32,883 bases of DNA, taken from the NCBI GenBank assembly GCA_963789785.1, contig CAWBNC010000013.1, positions 1 through 32,883 on the forward strand, in the 5' to 3' direction. The stretch comes from JAEULH01 sp963789785 (lineage in GTDB: Bacteria > Pseudomonadota > Alphaproteobacteria > Rhodospirillales > Defluviicoccaceae). The notes under the pieces were generated by a model, which saw only the letters and a list, made by a program, of their open reading frames with translations, made no database searches and was not told the DNA's origin. Numbering within the stretch: the first letter of the stretch is position 1; each line of letters begins with the position of its first letter. The position numbers and the translations under genes are program-made. Below are positions 15,869-24,146 of this stretch, piece after piece.

Positions 15869-16891
15869 ATGACAATGATAAGACGGGGAATTGTACCGGC
15901 GGCTTTCTTCGCCGCCATTCTGGCCGTGGGCTCGACGATCGCCATGCTGCCCGGGACACCGGCGATGGCGCAGGACAAGCGGGTGTTCATCACCATCGGC
16001 ACCGGCGGCCCGACCGGCGTCTACTTTGCCGCCGGCAACGCCATCTGCCGTCTCATTCATAAAGAGGCTGCCGAAGGGCGCAAGGAAGGTCGCCAGCATG
16101 GCATTCGTTGTTCGGCGCCGTCGACGGGCGGGTCGACCTACAACATCGGCCAGATCTCGGAAGGCGAGCTCGATTTCGGCGTCGCCCAGTCGGACTGGCA
16201 ATACCACGCCTGGAAGGGCGACACGCCGGATGCGGTCCCGCCGTTTCCCGGGCTGCGCGCCGTCTTCTCCCTTCATCCGGAACCGTTTCAGCTCATCGTC
16301 GGCAAGGATTCCGGTATCAAGTCGTTCAAGGACCTGAAAGGCAAGCGGGTCAACATCGGCAATCCCGGATCGGGTCAACGGGGCACCATGGAAGTGCTGA
16401 TGAACGCCTACGGCATGAAGACCAGCGACTTCCAGATCGCTACGGAGCTGACCTCGACGGAGCAGGCGAACGCGCTCTGTGACGGCAAGATCGACGCTTT
16501 CGGCTACTCGGTCGGCGTCCCGAATGCCGGTGTCGCGGTCGCGACCGACGGCTGCGATGCCCGGATCGTCTCGCTTGATGGCGACATCGAGAAGAAGCTG
16601 GTCGCCGAAAACCCGTACTATGCCTTCGCGACGATCCCCGCCGGCACCTACAAGACGACCGACAAGGATGTGACCACGTTCGGCGTGCTCGCAACGCTGG
16701 TAACGAGCGAGAAGGTCGACGACCAGACCGTCTACGAGGTCACCCGCGCGGTCATGGACAACATCGACGACTTCCGCGAACTGCATCCCGCTTTTGCCAA
16801 CCTCGACCCGAAGAAGATGGCCACGGACGGCCTGACAGCGCCGATCCACCCGGGCGCGATGCGCTACTACAAAGAAAAAAATCTGCTGTAG
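15869..16891 (+). CDS. TAXI family TRAP transporter solute receptor
   Basis: Periplasmic substrate-binding protein of 340 residues for a TRAP transporter of the TAXI subfamily. ATG 15869 sits 8 bases after GGAGGAGGAG and is followed by a signal peptide ending PAMAQDKR. Family motifs are ITIGTGGPTGVYFAAGNAIC (the TAXI N-terminal binding loop), STGGSTYNI, LDFGVAQSDWQYHAW, KGKRVNIGNPGSGQRGTMEVL and HPGAMRYYKEKNLL at the C-terminus. TAXI receptors commonly bind glutamate, 2-oxoglutarate or other carboxylates; the ligand here is not known. It is followed by a hairpin and then the fused permease, as expected for an operon that makes more receptor than permease. Confidence 0.92.
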   Translation: MTMIRRGIVPAAFFAAILAVGSTIAMLPGTPAMAQDKRVFITIGTGGPTGVYFAAGNAICRLIHKEAAEGRKEGRQHGIRCSAPSTGGSTYNIGQISEGELDFGVAQSDWQYHAWKGDTPDAVPPFPGLRAVFSLHPEPFQLIVGKDSGIKSFKDLKGKRVNIGNPGSGQRGTMEVLMNAYGMKTSDFQIATELTSTEQANALCDGKIDAFGYSVGVPNAGVAVATDGCDARIVSLDGDIEKKLVAENPYYAFATIPAGTYKTTDKDVTTFGVLATLVTSEKVDDQTVYEVTRAVMDNIDDFRELHPAFANLDPKKMATDGLTAPIHPGAMRYYKEKNLL

Positions 16892-16901
16892 TTCGGCGAC
16901 G

Positions 16902-16935
16902 ACCGGCGCTTTTCCGACGACGAGGCGCCGGTTTT
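16902..16935 (+). terminator. Intra-operon attenuating hairpin between receptor and permease
   Basis: ACCGGCGC (16902-16909) pairs perfectly with GCGCCGGT (16925-16932) and is followed by TTT, with a loop of 15 bases. Placed 11 bases after the receptor stop and 41 before the permease start, it fits a partial terminator that lowers permease expression or protects the receptor mRNA end. Confidence 0.6.
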
Positions 16936-16975
16936 ACACTGCCGCGGCTACGCCTTTGGGACGAAGGGTGCAATC

Positions 16976-19455
16976 ATGGCGGAGACATCTGCGCGCGGGC
17001 CCGTACCCGAGGATGGATCGGGCCGGAAGCGGCATGGGGCGGTGCCGGACGCCAGTGCGAGCGGCGATGACGCAGAGGATGATGCCGGAAGCTTGACCAG
17101 CAAGCTCGAGGATATCGAGTACACCGGCCACAAGCACGGTCCGCGGCTGGCGTTCGCGATCAGCCTGGTCGCTTTCGCCTGGGCGCTGTTCCAGATGTGG
17201 ATCGCATCGCCATTTCCGTTCATGCTCAATATCGGCATCATCACCGACGTGCCGGCGCGGGCCATCCACCTCTCGTTCGCTCTGCTGCTCTGCTACCTGA
17301 CTTTTCCCGCCGCCCGCCGTTTCGCCTCCGACCGGGTGCCATGGTACGACCTGATTCTGGCGCTCCTTGCGTGCTCGGCGACGCTCTACCTTTACGTGAA
17401 CTGGGACGGCATCGTCAGTCGCCAGGGCATCCTGCTCACCGTCAAGATGTTCGGCGTTATGGTGCCCGTCGAGGCGATCATCGGCGGGGTCGGCATCGTT
17501 CTCCTGCTGGAAGCGACCCGGCGGGCCATCGGCCTGCCGCTGGTCATCGTCGCAATTGTGTTTCTTATCTACTCGGTATTCGGCCAGTCGATGCCGCTCA
17601 TCATCTCGCACAAGGGCCTCTCACTGAACCGCCTGATCGGCTACCAGTGGTTCAGCGGCGAGGCGATCTTCGGCATCCCGCATCGATGTCTCCGTCAGCT
17701 TCGTCTTCCTATTTGTGATGTTCGGCGCTTTGCTGGACAAGGCCGGGGCCGGCAAGTACTTCCTCGACCTCTCCTTCGCCATGGTCGGCCGCTACCGCGG
17801 AGGGCCGGCCAAGGCGGCAATCCTCGCCTCCGGGATGACCGGCATGATATCCGGTTCGTCGATCGCCAACGTGGTGACGACCGGGACCTTCACCATCCCG
17901 GTGATGATTCGGACCGGGCTGCCGGCGATCAAGGCCGGCGCCATCGAGGTCGCCGCGTCGACCAATGGCCAGATGATGCCGCCGATCATGGGCGCGGCGG
18001 CCTTCATCATGGCCGAGCTGCTCGGCATCTCCTACTTCGAGGTGGTCAAGGCCGCGTTCATCCCGGCGATCCTCGCCTACCTCGCGCTTCTCTACATCTC
18101 CCATCTGGAGGCGTTGAAGCTCGGCCTGAGGGGCCTGACCCGAGCTGAAATCCCGCGGCTCTGCGAGCACTCTGGTCGGCGGCATCCACTATCTCATTCC
18201 GATGGCGGTGCTCGTCTACCTGCTCATGATCGAGCAGTGGACCGCCGGCAGCGCGGTCTTCTACTCCATCGTCGTGCTGTTGGCGCTGATGATCATCGAG
18301 CCTGTTTTCGTCGCCATGCGCGATCGCTCCGCCAGCATCGGCGCCGCGCTCGGCGTCGGCCTTACCAACATCTACGTCGGCATGGTCGCCGGCGCGCGGA
18401 ACATGGTCGGCATCGCTGTCGCCGTCGCGGTTGCCGGCATCATCGTCGGCGCCGTCGCCTCGACCGGCCTCAACAACGCCCTGGTCGGCGTCGTCGAGGC
18501 GCTGTCAGGCGGCAACGTCTACATCCTGCTGGTCCTGACGGCGGTGCTGTGTCTGATCCTCGGCATGGGACTGCCGACGACCGCCAACTATCTCGTCGTC
18601 GCCTCGCTGATGGCCGGCGTTCTCGTCGAGCTCGGCAGCGCCGCCGGCCTGGTCCTGCCGCTAATCGCGGTGCACCTGTTCGTCTTCTACTTCGGCCTGC
18701 TGGCGGACTCGACGCCGCCGGTGTGCCTTGCCGCATTCGCGGCCTCGGCGATATCACGGGCCGATCCGCTGCGTACCGGGGTGCAGGCCTTTCTCTACGA
18801 CATCCGCACGGGGCTGCTGCCGTTCATCTTTATATTCAACCCCGAGCTGCTGCTGATCGGGGTGACGTCGTGGCTGCACGGGATCACCATCTTCTTCGTT
18901 TCGCTGATCGCGATCTTCTGCTTCAGCTCGGCGACCCAGGGCTGGCTTCTGGTCAAAGTGCGCTTCTACGAAGCGATCATGCTGCTCATCGTCGCTCTGG
19001 CGCTGTTTCGACCGGGCGCCATCATGGACCGGATCTTTCCGCCGTTCGCGCCGGTCGAGCTGGACCGGTTCGTTTCGGGCGAACTGGCGGTGGAGCCCGA
19101 TCGCGAGGTTCGCCTGCATGTAACCCGCGAGACCCGTTACGGCGACCGCTACAAGCTGTTCCTGCTGAAGGCGCCCGAAAGCTCGGCGGCAACCCCCAAC
19201 GAGCCTTACGGCCTGACGCTCGAGCGCGAGCCCGACGGGCGCTACTACGTTTCCGACATGGCCATGAACAGCCCCGCGGAGAAGGTCGGCGTCGATTTCG
19301 GCGACTACGTGACCGCGTTCGACGTCAAGCAACTCGATCTTCCGGCCAAGGAGTGGGTATGGCCGTTCGCGTTCGCGCTGCTTGGGTTCGTTATCTTCCT
19401 GCAGTGGCTGCGCTGGCGGCGCGAACCGCAGGCGGTGGCGCAGGCGGCTCGCTAG
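16976..19455 (+). CDS. TAXI-TRAP transporter fused permease (DctQM), two frameshifts
   Basis: Inner-membrane permease with small (DctQ) and large (DctM) subunits fused, about 825 residues after correction. It begins MAETSARGPVPEDGSG, and four N-terminal helices form the Q part. The M part carries DKAGAGKYFLDLSFAMVGRY, MISGSSIANVVTTGTFTIPVM, AASTNGQMMPPIMGAAAF and LGMGLPTTANYLVVASLMA, all TRAP large-subunit hallmarks. A C-terminal soluble section (about residues 680-790, with a GYGL-type PDZ-like pattern, AEKVGVDFGDYVTAFDV) matches the extra domain of TAXI permeases (DUF3394). Extra bases at about 17681 and 18162 shift the frame twice; both junctions restore conserved sequence. ATG 16976 follows GAAGGGTG. 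It moves solute using an ion gradient, probably Na+. Confidence 0.88.
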
Positions 19456-19498
19456 CTCGGGACGAGATAACGAAGAGACGAAAAGGGGAGGGTGAGGC

Positions 19499-19927
19499 GT
19501 GTACCGGGATATCCTTCTGGCCGTCGATCTCAAAGAGGACAGCTCATGGCGCCGGGCTCTGCCGACGGCGGTCGAGTACTGCCGCGCGTTCGAATCCACG
19601 CTGCATGTCGTGACCATCGCGCCGGACTTCTCGATGCCGTTCGTCGGCCAGTTCTTTCCCGACGACTACGCCAAGAATGTTGCCGATGCGCTGCTTGCGA
19701 CCTTGCACGACTTCGTTCGCGAGCACGTCCCTGACGACGTGCGGGTCCAGCACATCGTCAGCGAGGGTACGGTGTATCAGGAGATCCTCAAGATCGCCGA
19801 CGACATCGGCGCCGATCTCATTGTCATGGCCTCGCATCGGCCGGCGTTGAAGGACTACCTGCTCGGGCCGAACGCGGCCCGGGTCGTTCGTCATGCCGAC
19901 TGCTCGGTGCTCGTTGTCCGCGGCTGA
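19499..19927 (+). CDS. Universal stress protein (UspA family)
   Basis: Cytoplasmic Usp-fold protein of 142 residues. It opens MYRDILLAVDLKEDSSWRRA and ends GPNAARVVRHADCSVLVVRG, the C-terminal ATP-binding G-x-x-x-x-x-V-x-x-x-x-x-S/C-V-L-V-V pattern; IGADLIVMASHRP supplies the central motif. GTG 19499 lies 44 bases after the permease stop with an AAGGGGAGGG ribosome site. Usp genes at the end of TRAP operons are known (TeaD in the ectoine transporter of Halomonas), where the protein tunes transport in an ATP-dependent way. The same role is plausible here by context only. Confidence 0.88.
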   Translation: MYRDILLAVDLKEDSSWRRALPTAVEYCRAFESTLHVVTIAPDFSMPFVGQFFPDDYAKNVADALLATLHDFVREHVPDDVRVQHIVSEGTVYQEILKIADDIGADLIVMASHRPALKDYLLGPNAARVVRHADCSVLVVRG

Positions 19928-19960
19928 GGCTGTGCCCCCGTCACCGGTGCAAGCACAGCC
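19928..19960. terminator. Hairpin between convergent Usp and cytochrome c genes
   Basis: GGCTGTGC (19928-19935) pairs with GCACAGCC (19953-19960), with an inner palindrome CACCGGTG at 19942-19949. It starts right after the Usp stop and ends 10 bases before the cytochrome stop. No T-run follows; bidirectional termination is inferred from place. Confidence 0.45.
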
Positions 19961-19970
19961 GTCCCGCCGG

Positions 19971-20021
19971 CTACTTCAGGGTCTTGAGGTACGCGATCAC
20001 GTCGGCGCGCGCCTGCGCGTC
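19971..20021. repeat. 51-bp direct repeat, copy A (3' end of cytochrome 1)
   Basis: Every base matches 20486-20536 in the same orientation; identity starts exactly at the stop codon and ends where the two genes diverge at 20022/20537. The surrounding coding sequence of the two genes is far less similar, which suggests gene conversion or a recent partial duplication. Confidence 0.9.
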
Positions 20022-20366
20022 TGGTAGCTTGAATACCAATCGGCTCTGCCCTTTCCAGACGTGCCGCCACTCGGACGCGGCCGGTTCAGCGAGGTACAAA
20101 AAGATATTTTCTTCAGTCCAAATAAAGTTGGCGCTCGCGAGGCCATAGTATGGATAGTTGGTGGAGCCGGCCTTTCTGCCAACGACGCCATGCAGCGACG
20201 GTCCCATTTTGTTTTGTCCTTCGACTGAGGCGTGGCAAGGGGCGCACTTCTTGAAGATTTTTTCGCCGTTCTCTGCGTTCCCTGCCGGCATTTGTGCTTG
20301 GGCGGCATTGGCGCAGACGCCGAGAGTGACGGCCAGACCGAGCTTCAATAAACTTCGGCCGATCAT
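19971..20366 (-). CDS. Class I cytochrome c lacking the axial methionine (copy 1 of 3)
   Basis: Periplasmic monohaem cytochrome c of 131 residues with signal peptide ending NAAQAQ. Haem attachment is CAPCH (C41, C44, H45), with GPSLHGVVGRKAGS shared with copy 3. Where copies 2 and 3 have the sixth haem ligand Met (AMSVKL, GMAYKL), this protein has Leu110 in SRLVFKLPDAQ: TTG instead of ATG. His102 eight residues earlier is a possible substitute ligand. The last 17 codons are identical in DNA to copy 2, while the rest resembles copy 3, so the gene looks mosaic. ATG 20366 is chosen because the signal peptide begins there; the open frame runs further upstream. It may be an altered-redox or ligand-binding protein. 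Confidence 0.88.
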   Translation of the reverse strand: MIGRSLLKLGLAVTLGVCANAAQAQMPAGNAENGEKIFKKCAPCHASVEGQNKMGPSLHGVVGRKAGSTNYPYYGLASANFIWTEENIFLYLAEPAASEWRHVWKGQSRLVFKLPDAQARADVIAYLKTLK

Positions 20367-20485
20367 TTCGAGCCCCCGCAACTTTCTTGTTAGGTTAATC
20401 ATCTGACTGACATCATCGACGGGCGTTCCCACTTGCGCAACATACATAAGCTTGGCGCGGGTCTCCGGACGTCCGCAGGTGCGGC

Positions 20486-20536
20486 CTACTTCAGGGTCTT
20501 GAGGTACGCGATCACGTCGGCGCGCGCCTGCGCGTC
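20486..20536. repeat. 51-bp direct repeat, copy B (3' end of cytochrome 2)
   Basis: Partner of 19971-20021. Encodes the shared C-terminus AQARADVIAYLKTLK plus two codons. The bases before it (GCGGC) differ from those before copy A (GCCGG), so identity is limited to the coding end. Confidence 0.9.
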
Positions 20537-20950
20537 CGTGAGCTTCACCGACATTGCCGTGTCGCGTCCGGCGAAGGCCCGCGGGTCGGCCAGCCAGCCG
20601 TCGAGCGACTGTTCGTCCCAGACGACATCGAGACCGCGCAGCGCGTGATAGTGGGCGAAGAACGGGATCGCGCCGGCACGCCGGCCGTAGACGCCGGCCA
20701 GCGACGGCCCCTCCTTGTTCAAGCCGGCGATCGGACTGTGGCAAACGGCGCACGAGTGGTCGAATGTCTGAGCCCCGCGCGCGGCGTCGCCTGGCGGAAC
20801 TTCATCGCCGCCGATACCGGGCGCGGCCGATCCAACGGCGACGACGAAGGCCGCAAAGAGAAGGATGGCGGAACGCGGCCTCACCACCTTAGGCGCAACG
20901 CGCGGCCCCCGCGGTGCTGCACCGGGGGTTCCTTGTTTGACCCCTTTCAT
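20486..20950 (-). CDS. Class I cytochrome c (copy 2 of 3)
   Basis: Periplasmic cytochrome c with an intact axial pair. Signal-like helix RSAILLFAAFVVAVGSAAPG precedes the haem site CAVCH (C67, C70, H71 from this start) and Met133 in TAMSVKLTDAQ. The body diverges from copies 1 and 3: GPSLAGVYGRRAGAIPFFAH, WDEQSLDGWLADPRAFAG. The start is unsure. ATG 20950 sits at the edge of a dispersed palindromic repeat and has no ribosome site. GTG 20884 or 20887 gives a more normal signal peptide. If the open frame to 21067 were used, the repeat would be translated, which I think unlikely. Same strand as copies 1 and 3, so one electron-transfer cluster. Confidence 0.82.
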   Translation of the reverse strand: MKGVKQGTPGAAPRGPRVAPKVVRPRSAILLFAAFVVAVGSAAPGIGGDEVPPGDAARGAQTFDHSCAVCHSPIAGLNKEGPSLAGVYGRRAGAIPFFAHYHALRGLDVVWDEQSLDGWLADPRAFAGRDTAMSVKLTDAQARADVIAYLKTLK

Positions 20951-20957
20951 CCAGTTT

Positions 20958-21060
20958 GTCATCGCGAGCGCCGAAAGTGGCGTAGCGATCCGGAGCGACC
21001 AGCAACGTCCTTCGAAGTACCGGATTGCCGCGTCAGGGCTCCGCCCCTCCTCGCAATGAC
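20958..21060. repeat. Dispersed palindromic intergenic element
   Basis: About 103 bases bounded by GTCATCGCGAGC and its near inverted copy CTCGCAATGAC, with a second inner match (GTAGCGATCCGG near GCTCCG). Elements of this look (GTCATTGCGAG at both ends) are known as dispersed palindromic repeats in alphaproteobacterial genomes. Read on the minus strand it is open and continuous with the copy 2 frame, which is a typical side effect of such elements. Confidence 0.65.
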
Positions 21061-21076
21061 GATCCAAATGAGACCT

Positions 21077-21130
21077 GAACGCTGACCGTCTAGTTGCTCA
21101 GGGGAACGCTGACCGTCTAGTTGCTCAGGG
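21077..21130. repeat. Perfect 27-bp tandem duplication over cytochrome 3 stop
   Basis: Two identical 27-base units, 21077-21103 and 21104-21130, lie head to tail. Each holds the last codons LSN and the TAG of cytochrome copy 3 (on the minus strand) plus following bases. The duplication leaves the protein unchanged because the first stop met is the inner one at 21117-21119. Confidence 0.92.
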
Positions 21131-21518
21131 TCTTGAGATAGGCGATGACGTCGGCGCGATCCTGTGCATCCGGCAGCTTGTAGGCCATGCCGCTGCGCGG
21201 GTTGCTGGTCTTGCTTTTAACGAAGGCTGTCGGATCGGCGAGGTACTCGAAGATGTTCTCTTCGGTCCAGACGAAGTCGGCGCCCTTCAGTCCGACGTAC
21301 CGGGTGAAGTCCGTAGAGCCGGCCTTGCGTCCGACGACACCGTGCAACGATGGTCCGACCTTGTGCTTTCCTGCCTCGGCCGAATGACAAGCGCTGCACT
21401 TCTTGAAGACCTGCTCGCCTTTGGCCGCGTCGCCGGCAGGCATCTGCGCCTGCGCCGCGCCGGCCAGCACAGCCAGCACCGTAGCTAACCCGACCGTCCT
21501 GAGGCTCTTGTTTTTCAT
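21117..21518 (-). CDS. Class I cytochrome c (copy 3 of 3)
   Basis: Periplasmic monohaem cytochrome c of 133 residues, close to alphaproteobacterial cytochrome c2. The signal peptide runs MKNKSLRTVGLATVLAVLAG to AAQAQ. Haem binding is CSACH (C41, C44, H45) and Met111 in SGMAYKLPDAQD; KVGPSLHGVVGRKAGSTDF is the conserved middle. ATG 21518 follows GGGAGA at proper distance. Probable role is electron carrier to a terminal oxidase or other periplasmic redox enzyme. It is the most canonical of the three paralogues and probably the template from which copy 1 arose. Confidence 0.93.
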   Translation of the reverse strand: MKNKSLRTVGLATVLAVLAGAAQAQMPAGDAAKGEQVFKKCSACHSAEAGKHKVGPSLHGVVGRKAGSTDFTRYVGLKGADFVWTEENIFEYLADPTAFVKSKTSNPRSGMAYKLPDAQDRADVIAYLKTLSN

Positions 21519-21800
21519 CTGCGAGTCTCCCGCGAGTGGATGATACGCCGTACCGCCCATCCAGCGAATGGCGCCTAAGGCGACATTATCGGCGAGCTTG
21601 TTCGCGCGCGCAACAACGCCCTCGGCCGGAGCTTCATCCGGAGGTACGGTCGGTCAGAACAGGCGTAGCGCCGCTGACATTTGTAACAACATGGCCCGGT
21701 TTGGCCGGTTCGACGCCGCCCCCGCTCAAGGGCCTTGATCCCGGCGTCGGGTACCGGGTAACACCGACACCTCTCCTGAACTCATCGGAAGGCGGCGGCG

Positions 21801-23483
21801 ATGGCAGCTTACCAGTACGTGTATGTCATGAAGGGCCTCACCCGGACCTTCCCCGGCGGGCGCGAGGTGCTCAAGGGCGTGACGCTGTCGTTCCTGCCTG
21901 GCGCCAAGATAGGCGTGATCGGGATCAACGGCGCCGGCAAGTCGACGCTGCTGAAGATCATGGCCGGCCTGGATGCCGGCTTTTCCGGCGAAGCGTGGGC
22001 CGCGGAAGGGGTAAGCGTCGGCTATCTGCCGCAGGAGCCCGCGCTCGATCCGGACAAGACGGTGATCGAGAACGTCATGGAGGCGGTCGCCGCCACCCGG
22101 GCTGTGCTCGATCGCTTCAACGCCATCAGCGCCCGTTTCGCCGAGCCGCTCGAAGACGACGAGATGGCGGCGCTCCTCGAAGAGCAGGGGGAGCTGCAGG
22201 AGGGGATCGACGCGGCCGGCGGCTGGGAGCTCGACAGAACCGTCGAGATCGCCATGGACGCGCTGCGCTGCCCGCCGGGCGATGCCGACGTGACCACGTT
22301 GTCGGGCGGCGAACGCCGCCGGGTGGCGCTTTGCCGGCTGCTGCTCGAACATCCCGACATGCTTCTTCTCGACGAGCCGACCAACCACCTCGACGCCGAG
22401 TCCGTCGCCTGGCTCGAACGGTTTCTCCGCGACTACAGCGGCACCGTGATGGTCATCACCCATGACCGCTATTTCCTCGATAACGTTACCGGCTGGATCC
22501 TCGAGCTCGACCGTGGACGCGGTATCCCCTATGAGGGCAACTATTCATCCTGGCTGGAGCAGAAGCAGAAGCGCCTCAGCGTCGAGGAAAAGCAGGATTC
22601 GGCGCGACAGCGCACGCTCGCCCACGAGCTGGAGTGGATCCGCGCGTCGCCGCGGGCGCGTCAGGCCAAGTCGAAAGCACGCGTCACCGCCTACGAGACG
22701 ATGCTCGCCGAAGCGCGCGATCGGCCCATCGGCAGCGCCCAGATCGTCATCCCGCCGGGGCCGCGGCTCGGCGCCAGCGTCATCGAGGCAAACGCCCTGC
22801 GCAAGGCCATGGGCGACAGGCTGCTGATCGAGGATCTGAGTTTTCGCCTGCCGCCCGGCGGCATCGTCGGCGTGATCGGCCCCAACGGCGCCGGCAAGAC
22901 GACGCTTTTCCGCATGATCAGCGGCGAGGAACGACCCGACGACGGGACGCTCAAGGTCGGCGAGACCGTCGTTCTCGGTTATGTCGACCAGTCGCGCGAG
23001 GCGCTCGAGGGCACGCACACCGTCTGGCAGGAGATCTCCGGCGGCCTCGACGAGGTCGAGCTCGGCAAGGCTAAACTCGCCAGCCGGGCCTACGTCAGCC
23101 AGTTCAATTTCAAGGGGCCGGACCAGCAGAAGCCCGTGGGCCAGCTCTCCGGCGGCGAGCGCAACCGGGTCCATCTGGCCAAGGTGCTCAAGTCCGGCGC
23201 CAACGTTCTGCTGCTCGACGAGCCGACCAACGATCTGGATGTCGAAACTCTGCGCGCGCTCGAGGACGCGCTGAACATCTTCGCCGGCTGCGCCGTGGTC
23301 ATCAGCCACGACCGCTGGTTTCTCGACAGGATCGCCACCCACATCCTCGCCTTCGAAGGCGACAGCCAGGTTGTCTGGTTCGAGGGCAACTATCAGGACT
23401 ACGAGGCCGACCGCCACCGCCGCCTCGGCGCCGACGCCGACCAGCCGCACCGGATCAAGTATCGCCCGTTGACCCGAGCGTAG
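21801..23483 (+). CDS. ettA: Energy-dependent translational throttle protein EttA (ABC-F)
   Basis: Cytoplasmic ABC-F ATPase of 560 residues that binds the ribosomal E site and gates entry into elongation according to ATP:ADP ratio. Two nucleotide-binding domains are visible: GINGAGKST, LSGGERRR, MLLLDEPTNHLD in the first and GPNGAGKTT, LSGGERNR, VLLLDEPTNDLD in the second. The first domain includes the arm insertion (around residues 95-140), and the linker with KQDSARQRTLAHELEWIR and SPRARQAKSKAR is the P-site interaction motif region of EttA. N-terminus MAAYQYVYVMKGLTR is canonical; GGAAGG precedes the ATG. It converges with the next gene. Full length and intact, with no frameshift in 1.7 kb. 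Confidence 0.96.
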   Translation: MAAYQYVYVMKGLTRTFPGGREVLKGVTLSFLPGAKIGVIGINGAGKSTLLKIMAGLDAGFSGEAWAAEGVSVGYLPQEPALDPDKTVIENVMEAVAATRAVLDRFNAISARFAEPLEDDEMAALLEEQGELQEGIDAAGGWELDRTVEIAMDALRCPPGDADVTTLSGGERRRVALCRLLLEHPDMLLLDEPTNHLDAESVAWLERFLRDYSGTVMVITHDRYFLDNVTGWILELDRGRGIPYEGNYSSWLEQKQKRLSVEEKQDSARQRTLAHELEWIRASPRARQAKSKARVTAYETMLAEARDRPIGSAQIVIPPGPRLGASVIEANALRKAMGDRLLIEDLSFRLPPGGIVGVIGPNGAGKTTLFRMISGEERPDDGTLKVGETVVLGYVDQSREALEGTHTVWQEISGGLDEVELGKAKLASRAYVSQFNFKGPDQQKPVGQLSGGERNRVHLAKVLKSGANVLLLDEPTNDLDVETLRALEDALNIFAGCAVVISHDRWFLDRIATHILAFEGDSQVVWFEGNYQDYEADRHRRLGADADQPHRIKYRPLTRA

Positions 23484-23507
23484 CGCGGCTCTGTCGGCTG
23501 ACCCAGG

Positions 23508-23921
23508 TCAGGGCGCGCCGAACATCCGCTTGAGGTTGTCGAGCCCGTCGCGATAGATCCGGCGAATGATCTCGCTGGCCTCTTCCTCACTGGCGCCATG
23601 GGCCTCGAAATCGCCCGACCACTCGACGGCCGCGGCGGAGCCTTCGTCCTTGACGGAAACGGTCGCCTTGTAGTTGGCGACGGGCAGTGGGCCGGCCGTG
23701 AGCGCGTAGGTATAGGTCCGCTGCTGCTCGTCCGTCTGCTCGAGACGCTCCTCAAGAATGCCACCGCCCGCCAGAGTAAGGCGGCGGATTCGGCCATCCT
23801 CGCTGAGTTCGCTCTTGATGACGGCGGGATGCCAGTCGGGAAGTGCATTCCACGGACCGATCAGGCCCCACACTTCGCCCGCAGGCACGTTCAGCAGCGT
23901 CGACATGTGGACTTTGGTCAC
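23508..23921 (-). CDS. SRPBCC (START/polyketide cyclase-like) family protein
   Basis: Helix-grip protein of about 137 residues. The start at GTG 23921 gives VTKVHMSTLLNVPAGEVWGL, the usual entry of this family, then IGPWNALPDWHPAV, a conserved motif, LEERLEQTDEQQRTYTYAL and SVKDEGSAAAVEWSGDFEA. The fold has a hydrophobic cavity; functions range from lipid binding to cyclase or hydrolase activity, and none can be assigned here. The frame is open to 23951 (MHRERKTG...), which adds a non-conserved piece. Convergent with ettA, stops 24 bases apart. Confidence 0.82.
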   Translation of the reverse strand: MTKVHMSTLLNVPAGEVWGLIGPWNALPDWHPAVIKSELSEDGRIRRLTLAGGGILEERLEQTDEQQRTYTYALTAGPLPVANYKATVSVKDEGSAAAVEWSGDFEAHGASEEEASEIIRRIYRDGLDNLKRMFGAP

Positions 23922-24114
23922 AGACGGCCCCGTTTTTCGTTCCCGATGCACAAGGGTAGTGTCACGCGTTCAGGGTGCGCCATCATGGTCGCGAGGGCAA
24001 CCCACCTGGGGAGACATGCGTCTTACGACGCCCACGCTGCCATTCCTCGAATATTCTGCGCCCAAACGGGCGCTGATGAGATGCTCGATCTTTTGTAATC
24101 GATCAACTTTCTGT

Positions 24115-24136
24115 TTTCGGAAAATTCCATCCGAAA
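24115..24136 (-). terminator. Hairpin after small ORF 24147-24311
   Basis: TTTCGGA and TCCGAAA pair across an 8-base AT-rich loop. It lies 11 bases beyond the stop of the small minus-strand ORF, which supports that ORF being transcribed. The stem is short, and only a weak run of A on the left side would give U in the transcript. Confidence 0.35.
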
Positions 24137-24146
24137 GCCGAATGAT

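Noticed and set aside
14254..16849. Two long minus-strand ORFs (14254-15414 and 15638-16849)
   Set aside because: Both are antisense to clear aminotransferase and TAXI receptor genes and have no recognisable domain.
17676..17690. Programmed frameshifting in the TRAP permease
   Set aside because: No slippery heptamer or downstream structure was seen, and a second shift in the same direction occurs at 18162, which makes error or mutation more likely.
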